Below are positions 32,247 to 40,012 of a stretch of 40,530 bases of DNA, in pieces. The position numbers were made by a program, and so were the translations under genes. Source of the stretch: Planctomycetota bacterium. GTDB taxonomy: Bacteria; Planctomycetota; Brocadiia; JAADGH01. The DNA lies in NCBI GenBank assembly GCA_013152475.1, contig JAADGH010000214.1:1-40530 (forward strand), given 5' to 3'. The number at the start of each line of letters is the position of its first letter. The first letter of the stretch is position 1. The notes below the pieces were generated by a model, which was given only the letters and a program-made list of their open reading frames with translations, ran no database searches and was not told where the DNA came from.

Positions 32247-33068
32247 GTGAAAACCGCCATCCTCAGCGACGAAATCAGCCTCGACTTCGATACCGCCGTC
32301 GAGATCGGCACGAGTTGGGGCATTCAGTACTACGAGCTGCGGAACACGCCATCGGGCCGCATCCCCCAGTGCGCGGAGAGCGACATCCGGAAGATAGCCG
32401 ATGGAGTCAAGCGGTACGATGTGAAGATCACCGGCCTCTCCCCGGGGCTCTTCAAGTGCGCGGTCGAGGACCCGCAGGTGCAGAAGGACATCGAAGAGGT
32501 CCTGCCGCGGGTCTTCGAGCTGGGCGAAAAGTTCAACACGAACAAGATCGTCATCTTCGGCTTCGGCAAGCCCGGCGACGATCATCACGCAAAGATCGCC
32601 TGCGACGGGTCCAAGTATCCCCAGGCCGTCATCGACCGCCTCGGCGATATGGCCGCCAGGGCCGAGGCCGCCGGGATGATGCTGTATCTCGAAAACGAAG
32701 CCGTCTGCTGGGGCGATACCGGCCCGAACACCGGGGACATCATCCGAAAGGTCGGCAGCGACCACCTGAAGCTGAACTGGGACCCGTGCAACGCCCGAAG
32801 CTGCGGCGTCACACCCTACCCCGACGGATACGAGCAGGTGAAGGACCTCGTCGCCCACCTGCACATCAAGGACCTGAAGACCGAGGACGGCAAGCGCCAG
32901 GTCTGTCCCGTGGGCGAGGGCGACATCGACTGGCGCGGACAATTCAAGGCGCTTCGCGACGACGGGTACGATGGGTACTATGTGATCGAGACCCATTTCC
33001 GTCCCAAGGTCGCGGCGTCAAAGGCGTGCCACGAGGCCCTCACCCGCATGTTGATCGAGGTCGTGTAG
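32247..33068 (+). CDS. sugar phosphate isomerase/epimerase-like TIM-barrel protein
   Basis: This 273-residue protein is of the same superfamily as the 28400-29221 product but only distantly similar. It has AILSDEISLDFDTAVEIG at the start, YYELRNTPSGRIP, ITGLSPGLFKC, IVIFGFGKPGDD, YLENEAVCWGDTGPN (metal Glu), LNWDPCNARSCG, VAHLHIKDLKTEDG and YYVIETHF. The start is GTG with GGAGG before it. thiC begins one base after its stop, so the two share a transcript. Confidence 0.86.
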   Translation: MKTAILSDEISLDFDTAVEIGTSWGIQYYELRNTPSGRIPQCAESDIRKIADGVKRYDVKITGLSPGLFKCAVEDPQVQKDIEEVLPRVFELGEKFNTNKIVIFGFGKPGDDHHAKIACDGSKYPQAVIDRLGDMAARAEAAGMMLYLENEAVCWGDTGPNTGDIIRKVGSDHLKLNWDPCNARSCGVTPYPDGYEQVKDLVAHLHIKDLKTEDGKRQVCPVGEGDIDWRGQFKALRDDGYDGYYVIETHFRPKVAASKACHEALTRMLIEVV

Positions 33069-33069
33069 C

Positions 33070-34350
33070 ATGACACAACTGCAAGACGCAAGGGCAGGAC
33101 GAATCACCCCGGAGATGGAGCTCGCGGCGAAGGTCGAGGGCTGCTCGCCCGGGGAACTCCGCGCCAGGATCGCCGCAGGCACGGTGGTCCTCCCCTGCAA
33201 CAGAAACCGGAAGACCGACGCCCTCTGCGCCGTTGGCGAGGGCATGCGGATCAAGGTCAACGCCAACCTCGGCTCCTCCATGGACCATGCCGAGGTGGCC
33301 GACGAGCTGGTCAAGCTCCGCGCCGCCGAGGAGGCCGGGGCGGACACGGCCATGGACCTGAGCACGGGCGGCGACATCGACGCCATTCGCCGCCGGATCA
33401 TCGCGGAGTCGAAAGTCACCCTCGGCACCGTCCCCATCTACTATGCCGCTGTCCGGGCCGTGCGCGAGAAGAACACCATCATGAACATGACCGCTGAGGA
33501 CATGCTGGAGGCCGTGCGCGTTCATTGCGAGGACGGCATCGACTTCATCACCGTCCACTGCGGGGTCACGCGGGAGGTCCTCCGGTCGCTGGAGCAATGC
33601 GACCGGGTATGCGGCATCGTCAGCCGGGGGGGCACCTTCCTCGCCGAGTGGATGCGGTATCACAGGCAGGAGAACCCCCTGTACGAGCGGTACGACGAGG
33701 TGCTCGACATCGCCCGCGAGCACGACGCCACCCTCAGCCTCGGCGACGGCCTGCGCCCCGGGGCCCTGGCCGACGCCTTCGACCGGCCGCAGGTGCACGA
33801 GCTGAACGTCCTGGCCGAGCTGGCCGACCGCGCCCGCAAGGCAGGGGTGCAGGTAATGATCGAGGGCCCGGGCCACGTGCCCCTGAACCAGATCCAGGCG
33901 CAGGTGCAAATGGAGAAGGAGCTGTGCAAGGGCGCGCCGTTCTACGTCCTCGGCCCGCTGGTCACCGACGTGGCGCCGGGCTACGACCATATCAACGCGG
34001 CCATCGGCGGGGCCGTGGCCGGCATGGCGGGGGCGGACTTCCTGTGTTACGTCACGCCCACCGAGCACCTGAGCCTGCCCACGCCGGTGGACGTGCGGGA
34101 GGGCGTGATCGTGGCGCGCATCGCCGCCCACGCGGCGGACATCGCACGGGGGTTGCCGGGGGCGGCGGACTGGGACCGGACTTTCTCCGAATACCGCGAG
34201 GCCCGGGACTGGCAAAAGATGCTGAGCGAGTGCCTGGACCCGAAGCGCGCCGGGGAGTTCCGCGAGCATATCAAGGCCCACAGCGAAGACACCTGCTCCA
34301 TGTGCGGGGACTTCTGCGTCTTCAAGGTGCGGGAGAAGGCGAAGCGGTAG
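33070..34350 (+). CDS. thiC: phosphomethylpyrimidine synthase (ThiC)
   Basis: The 426-residue radical SAM enzyme converts aminoimidazole ribotide into the thiamine pyrimidine HMP-P. The core motifs are present: GEGMRIKVNANLGSSMD, MDLSTGGDI, FITVHCGVTRE, SRGGTFLAEWM, EGPGHVPLNQI, DVAPGYDHINAAIGG and the C-terminal cluster motif CSMCGDFC. It is the short form lacking the extra N-terminal domain of the Escherichia coli enzyme. There is no room for a TPP riboswitch because the preceding epimerase stop is one base away, so it is expressed with that gene. Confidence 0.95.
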   Translation: MTQLQDARAGRITPEMELAAKVEGCSPGELRARIAAGTVVLPCNRNRKTDALCAVGEGMRIKVNANLGSSMDHAEVADELVKLRAAEEAGADTAMDLSTGGDIDAIRRRIIAESKVTLGTVPIYYAAVRAVREKNTIMNMTAEDMLEAVRVHCEDGIDFITVHCGVTREVLRSLEQCDRVCGIVSRGGTFLAEWMRYHRQENPLYERYDEVLDIAREHDATLSLGDGLRPGALADAFDRPQVHELNVLAELADRARKAGVQVMIEGPGHVPLNQIQAQVQMEKELCKGAPFYVLGPLVTDVAPGYDHINAAIGGAVAGMAGADFLCYVTPTEHLSLPTPVDVREGVIVARIAAHAADIARGLPGAADWDRTFSEYREARDWQKMLSECLDPKRAGEFREHIKAHSEDTCSMCGDFCVFKVREKAKR

Positions 34351-34368
34351 GGGCGCGCAACGCGCCTC
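34350..34368. terminator. GC-rich hairpin between convergent genes
   Basis: GGGGCGCG-CAA-CGCGCCTC forms an 8-bp stem (one G-U pair) between the thiC stop and the convergent secreted-protein gene. No T-run follows in the plus direction, so terminator function is only plausible. Confidence 0.4.
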
Positions 34369-34377
34369 AGAGCGAAG

Positions 34378-35064
34378 TCACTTGGGCTTTTTTTTGTCCG
34401 GTTTCTTGTCCGGCAGTTCCTCAAGAATAACCTCGGGCATTTTGTAGCAGGCCTTTTCCAGGGTGTCGGGGCCTTCGCCATACCGATCAACCGGCCAAGT
34501 GATGAGCGTGTAGGCCCCCATGTCTCGGGTGGACTGCCTCTTGGACGGCACGAATTTGTACCACATCTTGCATTTGGCGGAGAAAGCCGTTTTCGTGAGT
34601 TTGCCGACCTTGCCCTTGAGCCGCAGCGACACCTCCAGCGTGTAGTTTTCCGCGTTGCTGCCGCCCTCGAAACCCATCTTTGCCGCCCACGCGGCTTCGG
34701 TCCCGCCCTTGCGGAACTTGACGGAAAAGTCGGCCCGCGCCTCGGTCTCAGGCCATTCCGCACTGGAGCCGGTCTCCACGCTGTAGCCCGACTGCCGCAT
34801 GGCGGAGCAGAGGCCGTCATAGATGCGCGCCTTGACCGGATGGTGGCTCTCGTTTGGCTTGTCGGGCATTCGGATCGTCGTGATTTTCGACAGATCGATG
34901 TCCTTATTAAGCTTCGTCTTCGCCTTGGCCGGCATGGTCAGGTTCTTGGAGCTCTGGCCGTAGCAGGGCCGTGCAGCGGAGGCCAAGAGCAAGCCGTACA
35001 GGGCGATCCAAAACAAGGGTGAGAATAAAAGACACAACCGGCTACGGAACAGCTGTTCATTCAT
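34378..35064 (-). CDS. secreted protein of unknown function
   Basis: I do not recognise the family. The 228-residue product has an N-terminal hydrophobic signal (LCLLFSPLFWIALYGLLLAS, cleavage probably near residue 35). A domain follows with DLSKITTIRMPDKPNESHHP, SGYSVETGSSAEW and NYTLEVSLRLKGKVGKL, then a very basic tail (DKKPDKKKPK). The beta-rich look and the 'ITTIRMPD' segment resemble small periplasmic lipoprotein-like domains, but there is no lipobox. ATG 35064 is preferred over 35154 because GGAGGAACG lies just before it and the signal peptide then starts the protein. Confidence 0.65.
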   Translation of the reverse strand: MNEQLFRSRLCLLFSPLFWIALYGLLLASAARPCYGQSSKNLTMPAKAKTKLNKDIDLSKITTIRMPDKPNESHHPVKARIYDGLCSAMRQSGYSVETGSSAEWPETEARADFSVKFRKGGTEAAWAAKMGFEGGSNAENYTLEVSLRLKGKVGKLTKTAFSAKCKMWYKFVPSKRQSTRDMGAYTLITWPVDRYGEGPDTLEKACYKMPEVILEELPDKKPDKKKPK

Positions 35065-35177
35065 GGCACGTTCCTCCCATGTGACGCCCACACGTAACTG
35101 CCTGAACGAATGACACAGCACCAATGGCGGGTACTGACTGCCCAACTGCGTCACTTTCCGACGCTACTCGGTATAGT

Positions 35178-35207
35178 ACCGTAGTGTACTCCGGCAACCC
35201 GTGTCAA
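35178..35207 (-). promoter_or_regulatory. possible promoter for the secreted unknown protein
   Basis: On the minus strand consensus TTGACA (35202-35207), 18 bases, TACGGT (35178-35183). The -35 lies inside the hairpin that follows rpsT. Confidence 0.35.
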
Positions 35208-35235
35208 GCAGAAAACCAACACACGGGTACAACCG
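35191..35235 (-). terminator. hairpin downstream of rpsT
   Basis: ACCCGTGT (35197-35204) and ACACGGGT (35221-35228) pair, extended by outer CCGG/CCGG. It lies just 3' of rpsT on the minus strand. The loop contains TTTT, but no T-run follows the stem. Confidence 0.4.
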
Positions 35236-35255
35236 GATTCAGAAGACAGGCCGAG

Positions 35256-35570
35256 CTACTGACCGCCTTCTTCGGTCTTGGCATCCGCCGACCCGGCGGG
35301 GGCCTGCGGAGCGAGGTGAAGCAATTGGGCATGCATCCGCGACTTCTTGCGCGATGCGGTGTTCCTGTGGATCATCCCCTTGCCGGCGACGATGTCGAGG
35401 ATCGTTGCCGCCTTCAGGAACTCTTTCTTGGCCGCTTCGGCGTCCTGGGCCGCAACGGCCGCCTCGAATTTTTTCACCTGCGAGTGGATCTGCGACGTGT
35501 AGCTCTTGTTTCGCTCTCTGCGTTTTTCACCCTGACGCAGTCGTTTCTCCGCCGATTTTGAATTTGGCAC
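35256..35570 (-). CDS. rpsT: 30S ribosomal protein S20
   Basis: The 104-residue basic helical protein binds 16S rRNA in the small subunit. S20 features are MPNSKSAEKRLRQGEKRRERNK at the start, a middle acidic-alanine helix (FEAAVAAQDAEAAKKEF) and GMIHRNTASRKKSRM near residue 75. A 20-residue Ala/Pro/Glu tail (about 85-104) goes beyond the usual length of about 87 residues. The start codon is GTG with AGGAGG five bases before it. The TPR gene lies 22 bases upstream, so both are probably co-transcribed. Confidence 0.93.
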   Translation of the reverse strand: MPNSKSAEKRLRQGEKRRERNKSYTSQIHSQVKKFEAAVAAQDAEAAKKEFLKAATILDIVAGKGMIHRNTASRKKSRMHAQLLHLAPQAPAGSADAKTEEGGQ

Positions 35571-35592
35571 CTGTTCCTCCTGTGCAGTCAGT

Positions 35593-36945
35593 CTATTCAG
35601 CCGACCGGAGCTGGCTCACTTTGTCGGCAACGTCTTTATAGGTAATGTCCACTTCAAAGATCTGCTGGTAAATCTTGCGGGCCTCCTCGATCTGCCCCAT
35701 TGCCTCATAGGCCTCGCCCAGGTTGTAGGTGATTTCCTTTTTCATCTGCGAACTCAGGCCGGGGGCCTGCAGGGCCGCCTTGTACTGATTTGCCGCCAGA
35801 TCAGGCAGGTTTTTTTTCATGAAGCAGCGCCCGAGATACCACTGGGAATCGACCTTCGCCTTCGGATCGCCCACGGTCTGCTGGAACTGCTGGATCGCTT
35901 CGTCGGTCTGATCGTTCTCGAACAGTGACCGGGCCAGACGGAACCGCAGACTGAGATCGGTGGGGTGCTGCTTGACCCGGGCCTGGTACTCCTGGATGGA
36001 GTAATCGATTCGGGCCTTTTTCGCGGCCGCCAGGCGCTTGGCGGCTTCGGGGTCGCCCGGGTTTGCCTCAACGGCTTTCTGTGCGGCCTTCACCTGCTCC
36101 TCCCGGCTCCGGATGGCCAGATCGCCCATCTTCTCGCGGGTGGGGTAGTCCGGCGAAATCTTGTACGCCGTCTTGTAGTACTCCATGGCCTCCTTGAAGC
36201 GGCCCTGCTGCTGGTACAAGTCGCCGAGCTTCACGTAAGAGATATGGTCGTTGGGGTCCTTTTCGACAGCCGCTTTGGCGGATGCGACGGCCTGGGTCAT
36301 TTCCTCCTCGCTGCGCACCATGCGCTGGCCTTTTTCAAGATCGATGGCCTTCTCCTCGTCGATGATCTGGTCGCGGAAGCTCTTGGCCTTCTCCACCGCG
36401 CTCAGTTCGATATGGCGCTTGGCGGAGACATCTTTGAGCTTGGCCGTCATCTCCTTGTCTGTCGGGTGCAGCTGCACATATTCCTGTGCGCGGGTCTGGG
36501 CCTTCCCAAACTGTCCCATCCCCTCGTAGTAATACACCAGCCGCCTCAGCACCTCCGCGTTCTGGTTGTCGAGCCCGCGGGCCTGTTCCAGCGTGTCGAT
36601 GGCCTGGTCGGCCAGCATGGCCTCCTTCAGCTTTTCGGCCAGGTCGAGCATCAAACTGGTATTGCCCGGGGAGTCCCGGAGCGCGCGCTCAATACCCGCG
36701 ATGGAGTGGGTCGCATCTTTCTTCCCGAACCGGGATGTTATCCCCTTCAGAAACCCGCTCAGCTTCTGCGCTGCGGAGGACCCTCCCTGCTGAAACTTCC
36801 GGATCTCCGCCTGCCGGAGCAGACTGCGCGCCCGGCCCTGCTTGGGGTCCGCCAGCACGATGTCAAGAAGCAGCGTGATGGCATAGTCGAAGTTCTCGCG
36901 CGCCAGGGCATCCTCGGCGCGTTTGATAATGTCTTCGTATCCCAT
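35593..36945 (-). CDS. tetratricopeptide repeat protein
   Basis: The 450-residue cytoplasmic protein contains several TPR-type helical repeats, seen at about 5-50, 110-160 (AIDTLEQARGLDNQNAEVL), 245-290 (YVKLGDLYQQQGRFKEAMEY) and 340-440 (LRFRLARSLFENDQTDEAI, YNLGEAYEAMGQIEEARKIY). Between them are Lys/Glu-rich linker helices. There is no signal peptide or membrane helix. TPR proteins serve as protein-interaction scaffolds, and the partner is unknown. The start has GGAGGAATTCC before ATG, and it is first in an operon with rpsT. Confidence 0.85.
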   Translation of the reverse strand: MGYEDIIKRAEDALARENFDYAITLLLDIVLADPKQGRARSLLRQAEIRKFQQGGSSAAQKLSGFLKGITSRFGKKDATHSIAGIERALRDSPGNTSLMLDLAEKLKEAMLADQAIDTLEQARGLDNQNAEVLRRLVYYYEGMGQFGKAQTRAQEYVQLHPTDKEMTAKLKDVSAKRHIELSAVEKAKSFRDQIIDEEKAIDLEKGQRMVRSEEEMTQAVASAKAAVEKDPNDHISYVKLGDLYQQQGRFKEAMEYYKTAYKISPDYPTREKMGDLAIRSREEQVKAAQKAVEANPGDPEAAKRLAAAKKARIDYSIQEYQARVKQHPTDLSLRFRLARSLFENDQTDEAIQQFQQTVGDPKAKVDSQWYLGRCFMKKNLPDLAANQYKAALQAPGLSSQMKKEITYNLGEAYEAMGQIEEARKIYQQIFEVDITYKDVADKVSQLRSAE

Positions 36946-37034
36946 CCGGAATTCCTCCTAAACGGTCGGGCCAGCCGCCCAGCCCGGCAGGAACAAGGCG
37001 AATCGCGGCCCTCATGGCAAGCTCGCGACCCTAT

Positions 37035-37063
37035 AACATACTCTCAGTGCGTGCGTATGTCAA
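37035..37063 (-). promoter_or_regulatory. sigma70-type promoter for the TPR-rpsT operon
   Basis: On the minus strand TTGACA (37058-37063), 17 bases, TATGTT (37035-37040), about 90 bases before the TPR start codon. It is back to back with the def promoter. Confidence 0.6.
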
Positions 37064-37075
37064 CAAAAAAGCGCC

Positions 37076-37103
37076 TTGCAATCCCGGCATGTTGCGCTAT
37101 AAT
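37076..37103 (+). promoter_or_regulatory. sigma70-type promoter for def-fmt-rsmB
   Basis: TTGCAA (37076-37081), 16 bases, consensus TATAAT (37098-37103), about 44 bases before the def start codon. Confidence 0.65.
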
Positions 37104-37146
37104 GAAGAACGAGGGAGAATCCGGAAACGGACGGAAAGGACCCGCT

Positions 37147-37704
37147 GTGGATAAGATCACGCCGTCAATCGAAGAACTTCATGTGATCCACTACCCTGAC
37201 CCGCGCCTCAGACAGGCCGCGAAGCCCGTCGAGAAGATCACGGACGAAGTCCGCGCCATTGCCGATCGGATGATCACCGCCATGTATGAGGCCCGCGGCG
37301 TCGGCCTTGCCGCGCCCCAGGTGGGGCTTGGCATCCGACTGATCGTCCTCAAGTCCCTATCCGATGATCTTGCTGACGAACCCGGCGCCCACGGCCCCAC
37401 GGGGGTGGTCTTCATGAATCCCGTGATCGTCTCCCGACATGGGTTTGTGACGGAGGAGGAAGGCTGCCTGAGCGTGCCCGACGTCCACGCCAAGATCCGG
37501 CGCTCCGAGCAGGTCACCGTTCGCGCCTGGGAGCTCGACGGCGCCGAGCGCCTCATCACCTCCAGCGGCCTCGTTGCCCGGGCGTGGCAGCACGAGATCG
37601 ACCACCTCGACGGCATCCTCGTCATCGACAAGATGACGGAGGCCGCCCGCATGAACAATGCCAAGCGGCTCAAGGAGTTAGAGGCGGTTTACGAGGAGGG
37701 TTGA
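37147..37704 (+). CDS. def: peptide deformylase
   Basis: The 185-residue metalloenzyme removes the formyl group from the N-terminal methionine of new proteins. All three motifs are present: GVGLAAPQVG, EEGCLSVPD with the metal-binding Cys, and QHEIDHLDG (HExxH with catalytic Glu). The start is GTG 37147 with GGAAAGGA before it; the much longer open frame upstream has no coding support and covers the promoter region and the TPR gene. fmt begins inside its stop codon (TGATG), the classical def-fmt pairing. Confidence 0.95.
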   Translation: MDKITPSIEELHVIHYPDPRLRQAAKPVEKITDEVRAIADRMITAMYEARGVGLAAPQVGLGIRLIVLKSLSDDLADEPGAHGPTGVVFMNPVIVSRHGFVTEEEGCLSVPDVHAKIRRSEQVTVRAWELDGAERLITSSGLVARAWQHEIDHLDGILVIDKMTEAARMNNAKRLKELEAVYEEG

Positions 37705-38660
37705 TGGACATCCTGTTCCTGGGCACGCCCGCCTTCGCCTGCCCGTCGCTCTCGTCGCTTGTCCATGCCGGTCATCGCATCGTCGCCGTCGTCACCCGCA
37801 CCGACAAGCCCCGCGGCAGAAGAGGCAAGCCTGTACCCAGCGAGGTCAAACGCTGCGCTCTCGAGTTCGGCCTGAGCGTCCTCGAAACCGAGAGGGCCAG
37901 TGCGCCGGAATTTGTTGCGACACTTGCCGACCTGAAACCGCAGATCGGGGTGGTGGTCGCTTTCGGTGAGAAGCTCTCCGGCGAACTCCTGCACGTGCCC
38001 GAGCATGGCTTCGTCAACGTTCACCCATCGCTCCTGCCGAGGTATCGCGGCGCGGCCCCGATCACCTGGGCCGTCGTGAACGGAGAGAAGGAGACCGGCG
38101 TGACGATCATCCGGCTGGTTGCGGCTATCGATGCCGGCCCCATCCTCCTCCAGCGCGCCACAGGCATCCTCCCCGGCGAGACCGCCGGCGAGCTGTATGA
38201 CCGCCTGGCCGACATGGGCGCGGGACTCCTTGTCGAGGCCGTGGCCGCCATCGAGAACGGCACGGCCGAGTCCACCCCCCAGCCCGACGAGGGCGTCACC
38301 CTTGCCCCCATGCTGGAGAAACACGACGGGCGGATACCGTGGGGACGCACCGCCGAAGAGATCGTCCACTTCATCCGCGGCATGACCCCCTGGCCGGGGG
38401 CGTTTACGTTCCCGGAACGGCGGGGTGCGAAGCGCACCGAGCGGGTGATCGTCACGGACGTCGAGGCGGTTCAGGCCCCGTGCACAGAGACGCCGGGCAG
38501 GGTCCTCGAAGCCCGCGACGCCGGCATCCTCGTCGCCGCCGGCGAGGGGGCCGTTCTCATCAAACGGCTCCAGCCCGCCGGCAAGCGGGAGATGTCCGCA
38601 GCGGAATACCTGCGCGGACGCAGTCTGAGCCCCGGCGACGTCTTCCGGGTGGAGAGCTGA
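37704..38660 (+). CDS. fmt: methionyl-tRNA formyltransferase
   Basis: The 318-residue enzyme formylates Met-tRNA for initiation, using 10-formyl-tetrahydrofolate. It has MDILFLGTPAFA at the start and the active-site signature NVHPSLLPRYRGAAPI with the catalytic Asn and His; IDAGPILLQ carries the catalytic Asp. The C-terminal OB-like domain (about 205-318) includes WGRTAEEIVHFIRGMTPWPG. ATG 37704 overlaps the def stop by one base. rsmB follows six bases after its stop. Confidence 0.95.
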   Translation: MDILFLGTPAFACPSLSSLVHAGHRIVAVVTRTDKPRGRRGKPVPSEVKRCALEFGLSVLETERASAPEFVATLADLKPQIGVVVAFGEKLSGELLHVPEHGFVNVHPSLLPRYRGAAPITWAVVNGEKETGVTIIRLVAAIDAGPILLQRATGILPGETAGELYDRLADMGAGLLVEAVAAIENGTAESTPQPDEGVTLAPMLEKHDGRIPWGRTAEEIVHFIRGMTPWPGAFTFPERRGAKRTERVIVTDVEAVQAPCTETPGRVLEARDAGILVAAGEGAVLIKRLQPAGKREMSAAEYLRGRSLSPGDVFRVES

Positions 38661-38666
38661 GCCCCC

Positions 38667-39911
38667 ATGGCCGACGTCCGCCTCGAAGCCCTTCGCATCC
38701 TCGGCCGCATTGAGAAGGGCCGGGACTTCGCCCAGGACCTCATCGCGGAGGTCATCACAGAGAGCGCGCTCGACCGCCGGGACGCCTCCCTGCTGGCCGA
38801 GATCGTCTATGGCGTGGTTCGACACCGGCTGACCCTCGATTCCATCGTATCCGCGTTCTCGAAGACCCCCCTGCGCAGGCTCGATGCGAAATGTCTGCAC
38901 ATCCTGCGGATGGGGACCTACCAGATCGTGTTCCTCGACCGCATCCCGGATCGCGCCGCCGTGGATGAATCGGTGAAGCTCGCTCCGCAGGCCCGCCTGT
39001 CCTCGGCGAAAGGGTTCATCAATGCCGTGCTCCGGTCCACACTCCGCGGAGTGGTCGCCCCCCGATCCGACGCGCCCGGCGAGCCACGGGCGTCCATTTA
39101 TATTCGCGAAAATACCTGGGCCGTCTTCCGGAGATTCGTCCTGCCCGACCCGGGCGACCGGCCCGCCCACCTCGCGGCGGCCTATTCCCACCCGCAGTGG
39201 CTTGTGGAGCGGTGGCTCCCGCGCTTGGGGGAGGAGAAGACCGCCTCCTTTCTCCGTGCCAACAACGACACGCCGCCCCTGACCGTCCGTGTCAACCGCA
39301 TGAAGACGGACCGCGCCGGCCTTCTTCACCGCCTGGAGGCGGAGGGCGCGCAGGCGGCGGAGGGAGAACTGCCCTTGTCAGTTCGGTTGGGTCCCGGGAC
39401 GAGGATTCCCGCACTCCCCTCGTTCAGAGAGGGCCTGTTCCAGGTGCAGGACGAGACCTCCATGCGCGTGTCCGAGCTTCTCGATCCGCAGCCGGGCGAA
39501 TCCGTACTTGACCTGTGCGCCGCACCCGGCGGGAAGACCACCGGCCTGGCCGAGCGGATGGGCGACAAGGGGATGGTCGTTGCCGTGGACCGCTCTGCGC
39601 CGCGGCTCTGCAGGGTGAGGGAGAACCTGGACCGCCTCGGTCTTCGGTGTGTGCAGTGCCTCGCGGCGGACGGCGCGCGGCGGTGGTGGCGGGAGGGATG
39701 CGCCTTCGACCGGGTATTGGTGGATGTCCCGTGCTCGAATACGGGCGTCCTCGCCCGGCGGGTCGAGGCGCGGTGGCGTCTGCGGCCCGAGGACATCGCC
39801 GAGCTGGCCGACCTGCAAAAGAAACTCCTCCTAACGGCCGCAAAGACCCTCCGTCCCGGCGGCGTCCTTGCCTACAGCACGTGCTCCATCGAGGAAGCGA
39901 GCAGGTGGTAG
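38667..39911 (+). CDS. rsmB: 16S rRNA (cytosine-967-C5)-methyltransferase, frameshifted near the 3' end
   Basis: The open frame gives 414 residues. An N-terminal NusB-like RNA-binding domain (about 1-140: LRILGRIEKGRDFAQDL, AEIVYGVVRHRLTLDSI) is followed by a SAM-dependent methyltransferase (VLDLCAAPGGKTTGLAERMG, VLVDVPCSNTGVLARR, AYSTCSIEE). Both catalytic cysteines (VPCS and STCS) are present. The frame stops abruptly after STCSIEEASRW. The next frame continues as SEQVVAHAIESTG ... EGAGGGYVAVLVR to 40012, which looks like the missing C-terminus. A missing base near 39891-39905 would explain it. It is third in the def-fmt-rsmB operon. Confidence 0.88.
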   Translation: MADVRLEALRILGRIEKGRDFAQDLIAEVITESALDRRDASLLAEIVYGVVRHRLTLDSIVSAFSKTPLRRLDAKCLHILRMGTYQIVFLDRIPDRAAVDESVKLAPQARLSSAKGFINAVLRSTLRGVVAPRSDAPGEPRASIYIRENTWAVFRRFVLPDPGDRPAHLAAAYSHPQWLVERWLPRLGEEKTASFLRANNDTPPLTVRVNRMKTDRAGLLHRLEAEGAQAAEGELPLSVRLGPGTRIPALPSFREGLFQVQDETSMRVSELLDPQPGESVLDLCAAPGGKTTGLAERMGDKGMVVAVDRSAPRLCRVRENLDRLGLRCVQCLAADGARRWWREGCAFDRVLVDVPCSNTGVLARRVEARWRLRPEDIAELADLQKKLLLTAAKTLRPGGVLAYSTCSIEEASRW

Positions 39912-40012
39912 CCCATGCCATCGAGTCCACCGGCCTGACGAAGCAGGAGGAACGGCTCTTCTTTCCGCGAGAGGGCGCGGGCGGGGGGTACGTGGCGGTC
40001 CTCGTTCGCTGA
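39899..40012 (+). pseudogene. rsmB: displaced C-terminal end of rsmB (frameshift)
   Basis: This frame encodes EQVVAHAIESTGLTKQEERL and ends GAGGGYVAVLVR, typical of the final strand of RsmB-type methyltransferases (a Gly-rich turn, then xVAxLxR). It has no start of its own. It belongs to the gene beginning at 38667, joined by a one-base shift between 39891 and 39905. Confidence 0.7.

Noticed and set aside
37584..37703. Longer fmt start inside def
   Set aside because: The family N-terminus MDILFLGTPAFA begins at 37704 in the TGATG overlap; the extension is shadow sequence of def.
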